A stretch of DNA of 64,000 nt from Polymorphospora lycopeni (GCF_042237075.1 NZ_JBCGDC010000030.1:1-64000); one strand, 5' to 3'; positions 36,806 to 45,450 are shown, counted from the first letter of the stretch. Numbers and translations: made by a program. The notes: generated from the sequence alone by a model not told the origin.

Positions 36806-37680
36806 GCCTCTTCCAGTACGACTTCATGATCCGTGCCCTGGTCGGGGCGCTCGTCATCGGGCTGGCCGCCCCCGCCCTCGGCATCTACCTCGTACAGCGC
36901 CGGATGTCGCTGATCGGCGACGGGGTCGGCCACGTGGCGCTGACCGGGGTCGGCGTCGGCCTGCTGCTCGACCGCTCCCCCGTGGTCACCGCGGTGCTGG
37001 TCGCGGCCGCCGGGGCGATCGCCATCGAACTGCTCCGCGAGCGCGGCCGCACCTCCGGCGACATGGCCCTCGCCCTGCTCTTCTACGGCGGCATCGCCGG
37101 CGGCGTGATGCTCGTCGGCCTGTCCGCCGACCGCAGCAACGCCAACCTGATGGCATACCTGTTCGGCTCGCTCACCACCACCAGCGCCCAGGACCTGTGG
37201 GTGATCGTCGGGCTGGCGGCGGCGGTCCTGGTGGCGATGGTGCTGCTGCGTCCGGCGCTGTTCGCCATCTGCCACGACGAGGAGTACGCCCGGGTGTCGG
37301 GGCTGCCGGTCCGGGCACTGAACCTGCTGATCGCGGTGACCACGGCGGTGACCGTGACGATCGCGATGCGTACCGTCGGGCTGCTGCTGATCAGCGCCAT
37401 GATGGTCGTACCCGTGGCGGCGGCGCAGCAGGTCACCCGGGGCTTCAAGGCCACCATGGCCCTCGCGATGGCGCTCGGCCTGCTCAGCGCCGGCTCCGGC
37501 GTCTGGCTGGCCGCGCAGGCCAACACCGCGCTCGGCGCGACGATCGTGGTCCTGGCGATCGCCGCGTTCCTCGGCATCGCCGTCGGGTCGGCGGTGTGGC
37601 GGTCGCTGCGCCGCCGTACGGCCCCCGCCGCCGCGCCGGTCGCCGAGGTCGAGCCGCCGGAAGTCGTACTGAAGCACTGA
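36802..37680 (+). CDS. znuB: Zinc ABC transporter permease
   Basis: 292 residues from ATG 36802, chosen because it overlaps the ATPase stop by ATGA; an in-frame GTG lies three codons upstream. About eight or nine transmembrane helices make up an ABC-3 permease: FMIRALVGALVIGLAAPALGIYLVQRRMSLIGDGVGHVAL, DMALALLFYGGIAGGVML, and GLLLISAMMVVPVAAAQQV. It forms the zinc channel with ZnuA and ZnuC. Confidence 0.92.
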   Translation: MSLFQYDFMIRALVGALVIGLAAPALGIYLVQRRMSLIGDGVGHVALTGVGVGLLLDRSPVVTAVLVAAAGAIAIELLRERGRTSGDMALALLFYGGIAGGVMLVGLSADRSNANLMAYLFGSLTTTSAQDLWVIVGLAAAVLVAMVLLRPALFAICHDEEYARVSGLPVRALNLLIAVTTAVTVTIAMRTVGLLLISAMMVVPVAAAQQVTRGFKATMALAMALGLLSAGSGVWLAAQANTALGATIVVLAIAAFLGIAVGSAVWRSLRRRTAPAAAPVAEVEPPEVVLKH

Positions 37681-37753
37681 CCCGGCGGCCATCCCGGTCG
37701 GGCTCGCCGACGGTGCCGGGCCGCGGCCCGACGACATTGGTTACCGTTACGGC

Positions 37754-38053
37754 ATGACGACCGGGAACGGCTACGAGGCGTACGAGGGCGCCGGCGAACT
37801 CCTGCGCGCCCTGTCCGCTCCGATCCGGGTCGCCATCGTGACCGAACTGGCCGGCGGCGAGCGCTGCGTCCACGAACTCGTCGAGACGCTGGGCGCCCCG
37901 CAACCCCTGGTCTCCCAGCACCTGCGGGTGCTGCGCGGGGCCGGTGTCGTACGCGGCTCGCGGCGCGGCCGGGAAATCGCCTACGCTCTCGTCGACGAAC
38001 ATGTCGCCCACATCGTCGCCGACGCGGTCAGCCATGCTCGGGAAGCGCGGTGA
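37754..38053 (+). CDS. ArsR/SmtB-family zinc-sensing repressor
   Basis: 99 residues. A winged HTH (LRALSAPIRVAIVTELAGGERCVHELVETLGAPQPLVSQHLRVLRGAGVVRGSRRGREIAYAL) is followed by helix alpha-5 with Asp81-x-His83-x10-His94-x2-Glu97. This exactly matches the SmtB alpha-5 zinc site, so the protein should bind Zn(II) across the dimer and release DNA. It sits between znuB and zur, an SmtB-Zur pairing known from mycobacteria. It probably de-represses zinc efflux or controls zur itself when zinc is high. GGTTACCGTTACGG immediately before the start could be part of its operator. Confidence 0.9.
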   Translation: MTTGNGYEAYEGAGELLRALSAPIRVAIVTELAGGERCVHELVETLGAPQPLVSQHLRVLRGAGVVRGSRRGREIAYALVDEHVAHIVADAVSHAREAR

Positions 38054-38129
38054 ACGCGCTACCGTCGGGCGTCGGCACCCCCACCCGTCACCGCCGCCAC
38101 GGGACCGGTCGGAGCGAGGAGATGTCAAC

Positions 38130-38528
38130 ATGACCGGTGACGCCACCGCGACCCGCAACACCCGGCAGCGCAGCGCGGTCAGCGCCCTGCTCGCCGAGGT
38201 CGAGGGCTTCCACAGCGCCCAGGAACTGCACGGCATGCTCCGCGACCGGGGCGAGCGGGTCGGCCTGACCACCGTCTACCGCACCCTGCAGGGCCTTGCC
38301 GACGCCGGCGAGGTCGACGTGATGCGTCCGCCGGGCGGCGAGCACCTCTACCGCCGGTGCAGCGAGGGCCATCACCACCACCTCGTCTGCCGGTCGTGCG
38401 GCCGTACGGTCGAGGTCGAGGGGCCGGCCGTCGAGACGTGGGCGGAGCGGGTCGCCGCCCAGCACGGATACGCCGACGTGAGCCACACCCTGGAGATCTT
38501 CGGTACCTGCCCGGAGTGCCGCCGCTGA
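38130..38528 (+). CDS. zur: Zinc uptake regulator (Fur family)
   Basis: 132 residues from ATG 38130 with GAGGAG upstream. Fur-family winged HTH (TRQRSAVSALLAEVEGFHSAQELHGMLRDRGERVGLTTVYRTLQGLADAGEVDVM) plus metal sites: EHLYRRCSEGHHHHLVCRSCGRTVEVEGP and the C-terminal CPEC. Two CxxC pairs (87/90 and 127/130) hold structural zinc, and the His run at 81-84 with nearby Glu/His forms the sensory site. Position beside znuACB and the Zur-like box at 34908 identify it as Zur rather than Fur. The region spanning its stop has a 13-bp tandem repeat (CCGCTGACCCGCG twice). Confidence 0.94.
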   Translation: MTGDATATRNTRQRSAVSALLAEVEGFHSAQELHGMLRDRGERVGLTTVYRTLQGLADAGEVDVMRPPGGEHLYRRCSEGHHHHLVCRSCGRTVEVEGPAVETWAERVAAQHGYADVSHTLEIFGTCPECRR

Positions 38529-38695
38529 CCCGCGCCGCTGACCCGCGCCGCCGGCCGGCACTGCGATGATCGTCTGCCGCACAGGCCGACGACACGCCGG
38601 GCGGACAACGCCTTAACCGCAAACGATCAGGGCTGCCCCGACACCGCCACGCGGCAGTGCTGCGAAACGGCACCGGTTGCGGCACGCTGTGCGGC

Positions 38696-39304
38696 GTGAA
38701 GATCTACGCTGACCGCTTCCCGACCGCCCTGCGGCAGTTCGTCACCGACGTACTCGTCGTCGTCTGGGTCTACGCCGCCGTCCGGGCCGCCATGTGGCTG
38801 CACGACCTGGTGCAGAAGCTCGCCGTACCCGGGCAGAAGCTGGCGGGGGCCGGCGGCGGCCTGGCCGACAACCTGGCCGACGCCAGCGGCAAGGTCGGCC
38901 GGGTGCCGATCGTCGGCGACGAGCTGACCGCGCCGTTCGAGCGGGCGGCCGAGGCGGCCCGCTCGATGGCCGACGCCGGTCGCGAGCAGCAGGACCTCGT
39001 CGGCGACCTGGCGCTCGCCCTCGCAGTCGCGGTGCTGATCTTCCCGCTGGGGCTGGTGCTCTTCGGCTGGCTGCCGCTGCGGGTGCGGTGGATCCGGCGG
39101 GCGACCGCCGCGCGGGCGCTGCGGACGGCGCCGGCCGGCCGGGACCTGCTCGCCCTGCGGGCGCTGGTCTCCCAGCCGCTGGGCCGGCTCACCCGGATCG
39201 ACCCGGACGTGGCCGAGGCCTGGCGGCGCGGCGACGACGCCACAGTGGAGGCGCTGGCCGCCCTGGAGCTACGCGGCCTCGGCCTGCGCCCCGGCAAGCG
39301 CTGA
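38696..39304 (+). CDS. Conserved hypothetical membrane protein
   Basis: 202 residues from GTG 38696 (VKIYADRFPTALRQF). Two transmembrane helices (FVTDVLVVVWVYAAVRAAMWL and LALALAVAVLIFPLGLVLFGWLPL) flank an external or periplasmic loop of amphipathic helices rich in Ala/Gly/Asp. The C-terminal cytosolic tail includes RALVSQPLGRLTRIDPDVAEAWRRGD. No catalytic motif is visible. It is the last plus-strand gene after zur and converges with the next membrane protein, with 20 bp between stops. Function unknown. Confidence 0.72.
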   Translation: MKIYADRFPTALRQFVTDVLVVVWVYAAVRAAMWLHDLVQKLAVPGQKLAGAGGGLADNLADASGKVGRVPIVGDELTAPFERAAEAARSMADAGREQQDLVGDLALALAVAVLIFPLGLVLFGWLPLRVRWIRRATAARALRTAPAGRDLLALRALVSQPLGRLTRIDPDVAEAWRRGDDATVEALAALELRGLGLRPGKR

Positions 39305-39324
39305 CCGGCCGCCGGTGGTAGACC

Positions 39325-40215
39325 TCACGGCCGTGGTACGGCGACGTCGGCCGGGTGGGTCCGTTCGACGAACCGGACCACGGCCACCCCGCTGGCCAGG
39401 ACGAGCAGGGCCAGCGCAGGCGCGGTGACCAGTCCCGCGATACCGGACGGCAGCGGTCCGGCCGCGGGGATCAGCCCGGAGAACGCCTGATCGAAGGAGA
39501 GTTGCGCGACGACGAGCAGGGTGACGATCGGCAGCAGGAGCGCGAACACCCGTCGCCGTACGGGTGGCCGGCCACCGGCGACGGCGGGCAGGAGCAGTAC
39601 GGCGACCACCAGGTACGTCGCCCCCGCCAACATGGCACTCCGGCGTAGGTCCAGGGTGAGCAGACCGCCGTCCCGTACCCAGAGCAGCGATTCCGCCATC
39701 GGCGCGGACGCGGCGACCACTCCGGCGCCGACGACCAGGGCCGTACGCCCGTGGCCCAGCAGTGCGGAGCCGGTCCGACGGCTCAGGGCGGCCACGCTCA
39801 GCACCCCGGCCAGCAGCAGCGCCAGAAGGATCGACCACCAGGCCAACTCGCCCGCCCAGCGGGACATCAGGACCAGGCGCAGCGCGTCGGCCGACACCCC
39901 GAACCACGCCGCCGCCGCTGCCACCAGCGGCCGGTTCGCAAGGATCGCCGCGACGACCGCGGCCCACACCACCAGGCACAGCCAGATCACCGGGGTCGGA
40001 TCGGGGGCGGACATGTCGGTGCCGAACCTGAGCCAGCCGCCCAACTCCCAGGTCAGTGGCCGCAGGTGCCGGGCGAGGAGCAGCACCGCCCCCGTCAGGC
40101 CGAGAACCGCGAACGCCTCGCCCCAGCGCGAGCCCGACGCCCGTGCCCACCAGGTCGATCCTTCGCCGATGCCGCCCACCATGCGGTGACGATATCGGCG
40201 CCGCACGCCCGGCAT
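39325..40215 (-). CDS. Hypothetical polytopic membrane protein
   Basis: About 296 residues from ATG 40215 (GGTGAAAGG just upstream); ATG 40182 is an alternative. Seven or eight hydrophobic helices (AFAVLGLTGAVLLLARHL, PVIWLCLVVWAAVVAAILA, WWSILLALLLAGVLSVAAL, TYLVVAVLLLPAVAGG, VFALLLPIVTLLVVAQL, VTAPALALLVLASGVAVVRFV) with short loops. No family motif was recognised. It lies just downstream of the acyl-CoA dehydrogenase gene, 31 bp after its stop, and may be co-transcribed. Confidence 0.65.
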   Translation of the reverse strand: MPGVRRRYRHRMVGGIGEGSTWWARASGSRWGEAFAVLGLTGAVLLLARHLRPLTWELGGWLRFGTDMSAPDPTPVIWLCLVVWAAVVAAILANRPLVAAAAAWFGVSADALRLVLMSRWAGELAWWSILLALLLAGVLSVAALSRRTGSALLGHGRTALVVGAGVVAASAPMAESLLWVRDGGLLTLDLRRSAMLAGATYLVVAVLLLPAVAGGRPPVRRRVFALLLPIVTLLVVAQLSFDQAFSGLIPAAGPLPSGIAGLVTAPALALLVLASGVAVVRFVERTHPADVAVPRP

Positions 40216-40246
40216 CGGCCTTTCACCGGACGCGCGGCGCCACCGG

Positions 40247-42328
40247 TCAGTCGGCCGGCGGGATGCGGCGGCGGACGTCACGCACCGTGGCCGGTCCCGG
40301 CTCCCAGGCGGCCACCTGGTCGACGTCGGTGGCCGGGGTCACCACCCCGTCCTCCAGGAACGCGTACCGGCCGCCGAGGATCCGTTTCGCCGCCTTCACG
40401 TCGATCGAGTCGGTGTTGTCCCACAACTCGGCGAAGAGCCGTTCGGCACGCAGCCGGGCCTGCCGGCAGAACAGGTCGGCCAGTTCCATTCCCTCCGGCC
40501 GGGTCTCCCGCTCGGCCTTGGCCCGCACACAGGTCGCCGCCATCGCGAACAGTTCCGCGCCGATGTCGACGATCCGGGCCAGGAACGCCTGCTTACGCTC
40601 CATCCGGCCCTGCCAGCGCGACATCGCGTAGAACGTGGAGCGGGCGAGTTTGCGCGACGTCCGCTCGGCGTATCGCAGGTGGCCGGCGAGCGGGCCGTAC
40701 TCGGCGTACCCGGTCGGGGTCTGGCCACGGCCGACCGCGAGGGTCGGCAGCCAGCGGGCGTAGAAGGCGCCGGCCCGGGCGCCGGCCCGGGCCTTGCGGG
40801 TCAGGTCGGCGTCCGGGTCGATGATGTCGCCGGCGACCGACAGGTGGGCGTCGACGGCCTCGCGGGCGATCAGCAGGTGCATGATCTCGGTGGAGCCCTC
40901 GAAGATCCGGTTGATCCGCAGGTCGCGCAGGATCTGCTCGACGGCGGCCGGCCGCTCGCCGCGGGCCGCGAGCGAGTCGGCGGTCTCGTAGCCGCGGCCG
41001 CCGCGGATCTGGACGAGTTCGTCGGCGACCTGCCAGGCGAGTTCGCTGGCGTAGAGCTTGACCAGGGCCGCCTCGATCCGGATGTCGTTGCGGTCGTCGT
41101 CGGCGAGCATGCAGCACAGGTCGAGCATCGTCTCCATGCCGTACGTGCTGGCGGCGATGAAGGACAGTTTCTTGGCGACCGCCTCGTGCTCGCCGACCGG
41201 GCGGCCCCACTGGACCCGTTCGGCGGCCCATTCGCGGGCCACGTTCAGCGACCACTTGCCGGCGCCGACGCACATCGCGGGCAGCGACAGCCGGCCGGTG
41301 TTCAGCGTGGTCAGGGCGATCTTGAGTCCCTTGCCGACACCGCCGATGACCTGGTCGGCCGGTACGAACACGTCATGGAAACGGGTCACGCTGTTCTCCA
41401 GGCCGCGCAGGCCGAGGAACTCGTTGCGCCGTTCGACGGTGATGCCCGGCGAGTCGCCCTCGACGACGAAGGCGGTGATGCCGCCCCGCTGCCCGTCGGT
41501 CGCCGGCACCCGGGCCATCACCACCAGCAGGGTGGCGACGGTGCCGTTGGTGGCCCACAGCTTGACGCCGTTGAGCTTGAAGCCGCCCTCGACGGGTTCG
41601 GCGGTCGCGCCGAGCCGGGCCGGGTCGGAGCCGACGTCGGGCTCGGTGAGCAGGAACGCGGACACCTCACCGGCGGCGAGTCGCGGCAGGAAGCGCTTCT
41701 TCTGCTCAACGCTACCGAACATCTTCAGCGGCTGCGGTACGCCGATCGACTGGTGTGCCGACAGCAGCGCGCCGATCGCCGGGCTGNGCGGCAGGAAGCG
41801 CTTCTTCTGCTCAACGCTACCGAACATCTTCAGCGGCTGCGGTACGCCGATCGACTGGTGTGCCGACAGCAGCGCGCCGATCGCCGGGCTGACCGAGCCG
41901 GCCAGCATCAGCGCCCGGCAGTAGTGCAGGTTGGACAGGCCGAGGCCGCCGTACTCCTCGTCGATCTTCATGCCGAAGGCGCCGAGCCGGCCGAGGCCGC
42001 GGAAGACCTCGTCGGGGATGCGGGCGTCGCGTTCGATCTGTGCGCCGTCGACCTCGGTACGGACGTACTCGCCGAGCCGGGCGAGGAAGTCGTCGGCCTT
42101 GGCCACCTGCTCCGGGTCCGGTCGCGGCCACGGGTCGATCAGGTCGAGCCGGAGCCGGCCGAGGAAGAGTTCCTTGCCGAAGCTGGGCTTGCCCCACTCG
42201 GTTTCCCGGGCTGCCTCCGCGACCTGCCGGGCCTCCTTCTCCGAGACCTGGCCGGCCTCCTTCGGCAGTGGCCCGGCACCGCCGTCGATCCCACCCGCCG
42301 CCGGGCGTTCGTCCTGCGTCGTCGTCAC
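40247..42328 (-). CDS. Acyl-CoA dehydrogenase family protein (carries an assembly duplication)
   Basis: The frame reads 693 residues from GTG 42328 (GGAGGGGGTTGCC upstream) but contains a 35-residue exact duplication around an undetermined base, so the natural protein is probably about 658. It is an FAD enzyme oxidising acyl-CoA thioesters. Landmarks: RLGAFGMKIDEEYGGLGLSNLHYCRAL, FLLTEPDVGSDPARLG, FKLNGVKLWATNGTVA, and VQIRGGRGYETADSLAARGERPAAVEQILRDLRINRIFEGSTEIMHLLIAREAVD with the catalytic-Glu region. The extra C-terminal 150 residues match large FadE-type members with an added helical domain. The operon partner is uncertain. Confidence 0.9.
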   Translation of the reverse strand: MTTTQDERPAAGGIDGGAGPLPKEAGQVSEKEARQVAEAARETEWGKPSFGKELFLGRLRLDLIDPWPRPDPEQVAKADDFLARLGEYVRTEVDGAQIERDARIPDEVFRGLGRLGAFGMKIDEEYGGLGLSNLHYCRALMLAGSVSPAIGALLSAHQSIGVPQPLKMFGSVEQKKRFLPXSPAIGALLSAHQSIGVPQPLKMFGSVEQKKRFLPRLAAGEVSAFLLTEPDVGSDPARLGATAEPVEGGFKLNGVKLWATNGTVATLLVVMARVPATDGQRGGITAFVVEGDSPGITVERRNEFLGLRGLENSVTRFHDVFVPADQVIGGVGKGLKIALTTLNTGRLSLPAMCVGAGKWSLNVAREWAAERVQWGRPVGEHEAVAKKLSFIAASTYGMETMLDLCCMLADDDRNDIRIEAALVKLYASELAWQVADELVQIRGGRGYETADSLAARGERPAAVEQILRDLRINRIFEGSTEIMHLLIAREAVDAHLSVAGDIIDPDADLTRKARAGARAGAFYARWLPTLAVGRGQTPTGYAEYGPLAGHLRYAERTSRKLARSTFYAMSRWQGRMERKQAFLARIVDIGAELFAMAATCVRAKAERETRPEGMELADLFCRQARLRAERLFAELWDNTDSIDVKAAKRILGGRYAFLEDGVVTPATDVDQVAAWEPGPATVRDVRRRIPPAD
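41683..41891. repeat. Exact 104-bp direct duplication around an N (assembly artefact)
   Basis: Bases 41683-41786 are repeated without change at 41788-41891, separated by one undetermined base (N at 41787). The extra 105 bp keep frame, adding 35 residues (SPAIGALLSAHQSIGV...RFLP repeated). Two overlapping contig ends joined without merging explain this best. Confidence 0.9.
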
Positions 42329-42539
42329 GGCAACCCCCTCCTCCGGGTACGGCTCAGCGTGCTGCTTCCCATCACGCTACTGACCGGTAATACCCAGGAA
42401 AGGGTCTGTTGATTCAGCATCTGAACAAGACAGCCATCCAGTGGTCGTCTGCTGTTCAGACAGTTCCGACTCGGTGTGTCGACCGCCTCAACAGCAGACG
42501 ATCACCAATCCGACGCCGGCAAAGCCTGGCGTGGCCGAT

Positions 42540-43043
42540 TCACCGGGTCGAGGTGGGGGCCTCCTCGTCGTCGAGGTCGTCCTCGTCCCCGTCGCCCCAG
42601 TTGCGTCGCAGGAACGGCAGGCCGGCCCAGTAGACGAGGAAGAAGATCGCGGTGATGCCACTGAGGATGAAGGCGACCGGCCGGGGCAGGATGAAGTCGG
42701 TGATCAGCAGTACCGAACTGACCATCGCGATCAGCATGAATCCCAGCCCACCGCTGGCGACGGCGTGGGCGTACCGGACCAGTTCCGGCTTGCGGCCCTG
42801 CCGGAACAGGGCCCGGTGGAACGCGACCGGCGAGATGATCAGCGCGGTGGCGCCGGCCGCGGACAACAGCGCCACCACGTAGACGTCCCGCTGGAACGCT
42901 GTGGTGTCCGGGAAGCCGCTGCTGAACGGCAGCGTCAGCAGGAAGGCGAAGAGAATCTGTACGCCGGTCTGCGCGACGCGCAATTCCTGGAGCAGGTCGG
43001 CGAAGTTGCGTTGCCAACGCTGTTTCTCGGTCTCCTTGGCCAC
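42540..43043 (-). CDS. DUF6328-like four-helix membrane protein
   Basis: 167 residues from GTG 43043 with GGGAGGCGTCAG upstream. A cytosolic start (VAKETEKQRWQRNFADLLQELRVAQTGVQILFAFLLTLPF) is followed by four hydrophobic helices and an acidic tail (GDGDEDDLDDEEAPTSTR). The ELRVAQTGVQILFAFLLTLPF..F and VAFHRALFRQGRK blocks are typical of a widespread actinobacterial family of unknown role. The 211-bp gap to the acyl-CoA dehydrogenase start contains the repeated word CAGTTCCGACTC region but no clear element. It lies 70 bp downstream of the SIS gene. Confidence 0.8.
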   Translation of the reverse strand: MAKETEKQRWQRNFADLLQELRVAQTGVQILFAFLLTLPFSSGFPDTTAFQRDVYVVALLSAAGATALIISPVAFHRALFRQGRKPELVRYAHAVASGGLGFMLIAMVSSVLLITDFILPRPVAFILSGITAIFFLVYWAGLPFLRRNWGDGDEDDLDDEEAPTSTR

Positions 43044-43113
43044 CTGACGCCTCCCGTTACCCCGCCGATGACAACGCTCGTGAATGCCCCGGCGGAGGGG
43101 TGACGAAACAACC

Positions 43114-43863
43114 TCAGCTACCGCGCCTGATCCGGCCGGCGTACCGCCGCTCCAACTCCTCGTTGTGCGCGTCGCCGGCCGGGATGTTCGCCGACAGGTA
43201 GACCGGCGGGGTCTGCCCGGCGTCGACCAGCCGGCGCACCACCTCCACCACGATCTGCTGCGCCAGCAGGGCGGCGGTGATCGACGAGACCGCGCCGACC
43301 GCGCCGCCGCCGGGCAGTTCCAGGGTCGCGTCCCCGTACGGGGCACCGTTGTCGAGGACCACGTCGGCGAGGTCGGCGAGCTTGCGCCCGGACGGGTGCC
43401 GCGACTCGACGCCGGCCGAGTGCTCCCGCGAGGTGATCGCGATCAGGCCGTGGCCGCGCTCCTTGACGAGCTGGGCGAACTCCACGATCGCCCCGTTGAC
43501 CCCGGAGTTGGAGGCGACGACGAAGACGTCGGCAGGGCTCACCGGCAGCAGGTCGAGCAGGCGGTGGGCGACGGCCGGGTCGCGTTCGAGGGTCGGCCCG
43601 AGCACGCTCGGCGACTCACCGCCGTGGATCACCACGTCGCGCAGCGCCACCCGGTTGGTGGGCACCAGTCCCCCGGCCCGGCCGGCGATCTCCATGGCGA
43701 GCGCCTCGGAGTGGCCGGTGCCGAAGGCGTGCACCACCCCGTCGGCGGCCAGCGCCGCGGCGATCAGGTCGGCGGCCCCTTCGACGGCTTCGCGCTGGCC
43801 GGCGGAGACCCGGTCGATCGTCGACCGGACGACGGACAGGTAGGCATCGGCGCTGAGGGTCAT
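43114..43863 (-). CDS. SIS-domain phosphosugar-binding protein
   Basis: 249 residues, ATG 43863 with CCGGAGGACCG. The SIS fold is marked by GVVHAFGTGHSEALAMEIAGRAGGL, the Ser-rich phosphate loop VASNSGVNGAIVEFAQLVKERGHGLIAIT and a C-terminal helix pair. It resembles GmhA/UPF0309-type sugar-phosphate isomerases or sensors acting on amino-sugar or heptose phosphates in the cytosol. It is the last gene of a tight minus-strand set: YraQ permease, TIGR03943 protein, AAC(3)-like acetyltransferase, SIS, with gaps of only 10-13 bp. The pairing with an acetyltransferase suggests amino-sugar chemistry; this is inference. Confidence 0.83.
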   Translation of the reverse strand: MTLSADAYLSVVRSTIDRVSAGQREAVEGAADLIAAALAADGVVHAFGTGHSEALAMEIAGRAGGLVPTNRVALRDVVIHGGESPSVLGPTLERDPAVAHRLLDLLPVSPADVFVVASNSGVNGAIVEFAQLVKERGHGLIAITSREHSAGVESRHPSGRKLADLADVVLDNGAPYGDATLELPGGGAVGAVSSITAALLAQQIVVEVVRRLVDAGQTPPVYLSANIPAGDAHNEELERRYAGRIRRGS

Positions 43864-43876
43864 CGGTCCTCCGGGT

Positions 43877-44677
43877 TCATCGGTTGGCGGCGATCCAGTC
43901 CACGGCGAAGTCGACGGCGGCCCGCTGGCGCATCAGCCGGCACCGGGCGGCACCGACCTCGCCGAACCGGACCGCGCCGGTCCCGTCCAGGTCGGCGCCG
44001 AGCAGTTCGAAGTCGCCCTCGTCGAGGTCGACGTCGTCCCACCAGCTCCATTCCCGGCCGCCGGCGCCGGTCAGCACGGCCGCGCCGAGGCGCTCCCGGG
44101 GCGGGTCCGGCTGCCGGTATTCGGCCAGGTGCAGCGAGGTGTTGGAGTCGTGGCCGACGCCGAGCAGCAGCACGTCGGCGTCGAGGTCGTAGAGCCGGCC
44201 CAGCGGCGAGGCGTCGCCGAGCATCCCGGCCCGCGGGTGGTCGGCGACGAGGTCGCCGGCCCGGGCGCCGAGGGCCGCGAACGACACCTGCGGGTGGTCG
44301 CTGCGCCGGGCTCCCGGCGACGTACGCACCAGCTCGGCGAGCGCCCCCATCCAGCGGCTCGGCGTCACGGCCGGGTCGAAGCCCGGCATCTCGTCGCGGA
44401 TGGTCGCCCACCAGTGCTCCGGTACGGGCGGGTTGCGCCAGTTCGCCGGGTCGGAGTTGTCCGGGGTGTGGGTCGGCACTACCAGGGTGCCGTCCGGGCC
44501 GAGCACGTCCCGCAGGGCCAGTACGACGGTCTGCGGGCCGCCGCACACCCAGCCGAGCGGGCGCATCGAGGCGTGTACGACGAGCACCGATCCGGGCCGT
44601 ACGCCGAGCCGGACGAGGTCCGCGGCGAGCATGGCGCGGGTGAGCGGGGCCGCCTGGGTGATCTCCACTCCCGCCAC
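43877..44677 (-). CDS. AAC(3)-family N-acetyltransferase
   Basis: 266 residues, GTG 44677. It resembles aminoglycoside 3-N-acetyltransferases, which acetylate an amine using acetyl-CoA. The blocks LVVHASMRPLGWVCGGPQTVVLALRDVLGPDGTLVVPTHT, RSDHPQVSFAALG, GDASPLGRLYDLDADVLLLGVGHDSNTSLHLAEY (conserved His and Asp/Asn) are diagnostic of the antibiotic_NAT family. Chromosomal members are frequent in actinomycetes and many are not resistance enzymes. It begins 10 bp after the TIGR03943 gene and is followed 13 bp later by the SIS protein, so a metabolic role on a sugar amine is as likely as drug inactivation. Confidence 0.88.
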   Translation of the reverse strand: MAGVEITQAAPLTRAMLAADLVRLGVRPGSVLVVHASMRPLGWVCGGPQTVVLALRDVLGPDGTLVVPTHTPDNSDPANWRNPPVPEHWWATIRDEMPGFDPAVTPSRWMGALAELVRTSPGARRSDHPQVSFAALGARAGDLVADHPRAGMLGDASPLGRLYDLDADVLLLGVGHDSNTSLHLAEYRQPDPPRERLGAAVLTGAGGREWSWWDDVDLDEGDFELLGADLDGTGAVRFGEVGAARCRLMRQRAAVDFAVDWIAANR

Positions 44678-44687
44678 GGTACGTCGG

Positions 44688-45437
44688 CTACCCGTACTGC
44701 TGTTTCGGCGGGTCCACCTGTCGCCAGGACTCGACCTGGAGGTAGGGGATGTCCTCGCCGTTGACCGGGTCGGTCATGACGCGGTCGGTGTAGCCGCCGA
44801 CCACCTCGACCCAACTGTCGGCGGGCAGCCCGACCGGAACGTTGCCGCTCATCCCGAGTTTGATCGGCCGCCCGTCGGCGGCGCAGCAGGACAGGATCAT
44901 CCGGGCCAGGATCGGTTCGCCGCCCGGCCCCTCGGCGAGGAAGCCGGTGAGCTGCACGGTCCGGCCGGTCAGCGAGGCGCCGCCGTCGAAGATCGCCCGG
45001 GACGCGTAGTCGAGCACGCTGATCTTCGCCGGGTCGCCCTCGGGCAGCGGCGGGTAGCTGTCGGCCCGCTGGCTGGATAGCGCGGTGCCGGCCTGGCCGG
45101 CGGCGAACGAGCCGAGCGCCGGCGGGGCGACCAGCAGCAGGCCGAGCACCGGTGCGATCAGCAGCCAGCCGACGCGCGGCTCGTGGTGCCCCTTGCCCCC
45201 GTGCTCGTGGCCGTGGTCGTCGTGCTCGTGGTCGTGCCCGGCGCCGGTGGTGCCCGGCCGGGGGCGCAGGTCGTGCAGCAGCGTCATCACCGCGACCGCG
45301 ACCAGCAGGACACCGGAGGCGATCAGGAACGGCCGCAGCCCCTCCTTGACGTAGCGCAGGTACATGTCGGTGAAGCTGGCCTTGAGTACCGAGCCGCCGA
45401 GCAGCAGCAGCACCACGGCCTGGGCCCGCCGGTTCAT
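44688..45437 (-). CDS. TIGR03943-family membrane protein (permease partner)
   Basis: 249 residues from ATG 45437. Two N-terminal helices (AQAVVLLLLGGSVLKASF, PFLIASGVLLVAVAVMTLL), a His/Asp-rich loop (GHDHEHDDHGHEHGGKGHHE), a third helix (GWLLIAPVLGLLLVAPPALGSF), and a soluble C-terminal domain with DYASRAIFDGGASLTGRTVQLTGFL and ARMILSCCAADGRPIKLGM. This is the partner of YraQ-type permeases. The His-rich loop and CC pair suggest metal handling, and in actinobacteria this pair is often tied to zinc starvation; I saw no Zur box in front of this operon. It starts 13 bp after the permease stop. Confidence 0.85.
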   Translation of the reverse strand: MNRRAQAVVLLLLGGSVLKASFTDMYLRYVKEGLRPFLIASGVLLVAVAVMTLLHDLRPRPGTTGAGHDHEHDDHGHEHGGKGHHEPRVGWLLIAPVLGLLLVAPPALGSFAAGQAGTALSSQRADSYPPLPEGDPAKISVLDYASRAIFDGGASLTGRTVQLTGFLAEGPGGEPILARMILSCCAADGRPIKLGMSGNVPVGLPADSWVEVVGGYTDRVMTDPVNGEDIPYLQVESWRQVDPPKQQYG

Positions 45438-45450
45438 CGCCGTCCTCCGC

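Noticed and set aside
41683..41891. Biological tandem duplication of an exon-like segment
   Set aside because: Perfect identity of both copies and the N at the junction point to unmerged contig overlap.
43877..44677. Calling the AAC(3)-like protein an antibiotic-resistance gene
   Set aside because: Family membership alone does not show drug acetylation; it lies in an operon with a permease and sugar-phosphate protein and no mobile element or biosynthetic cluster is present.
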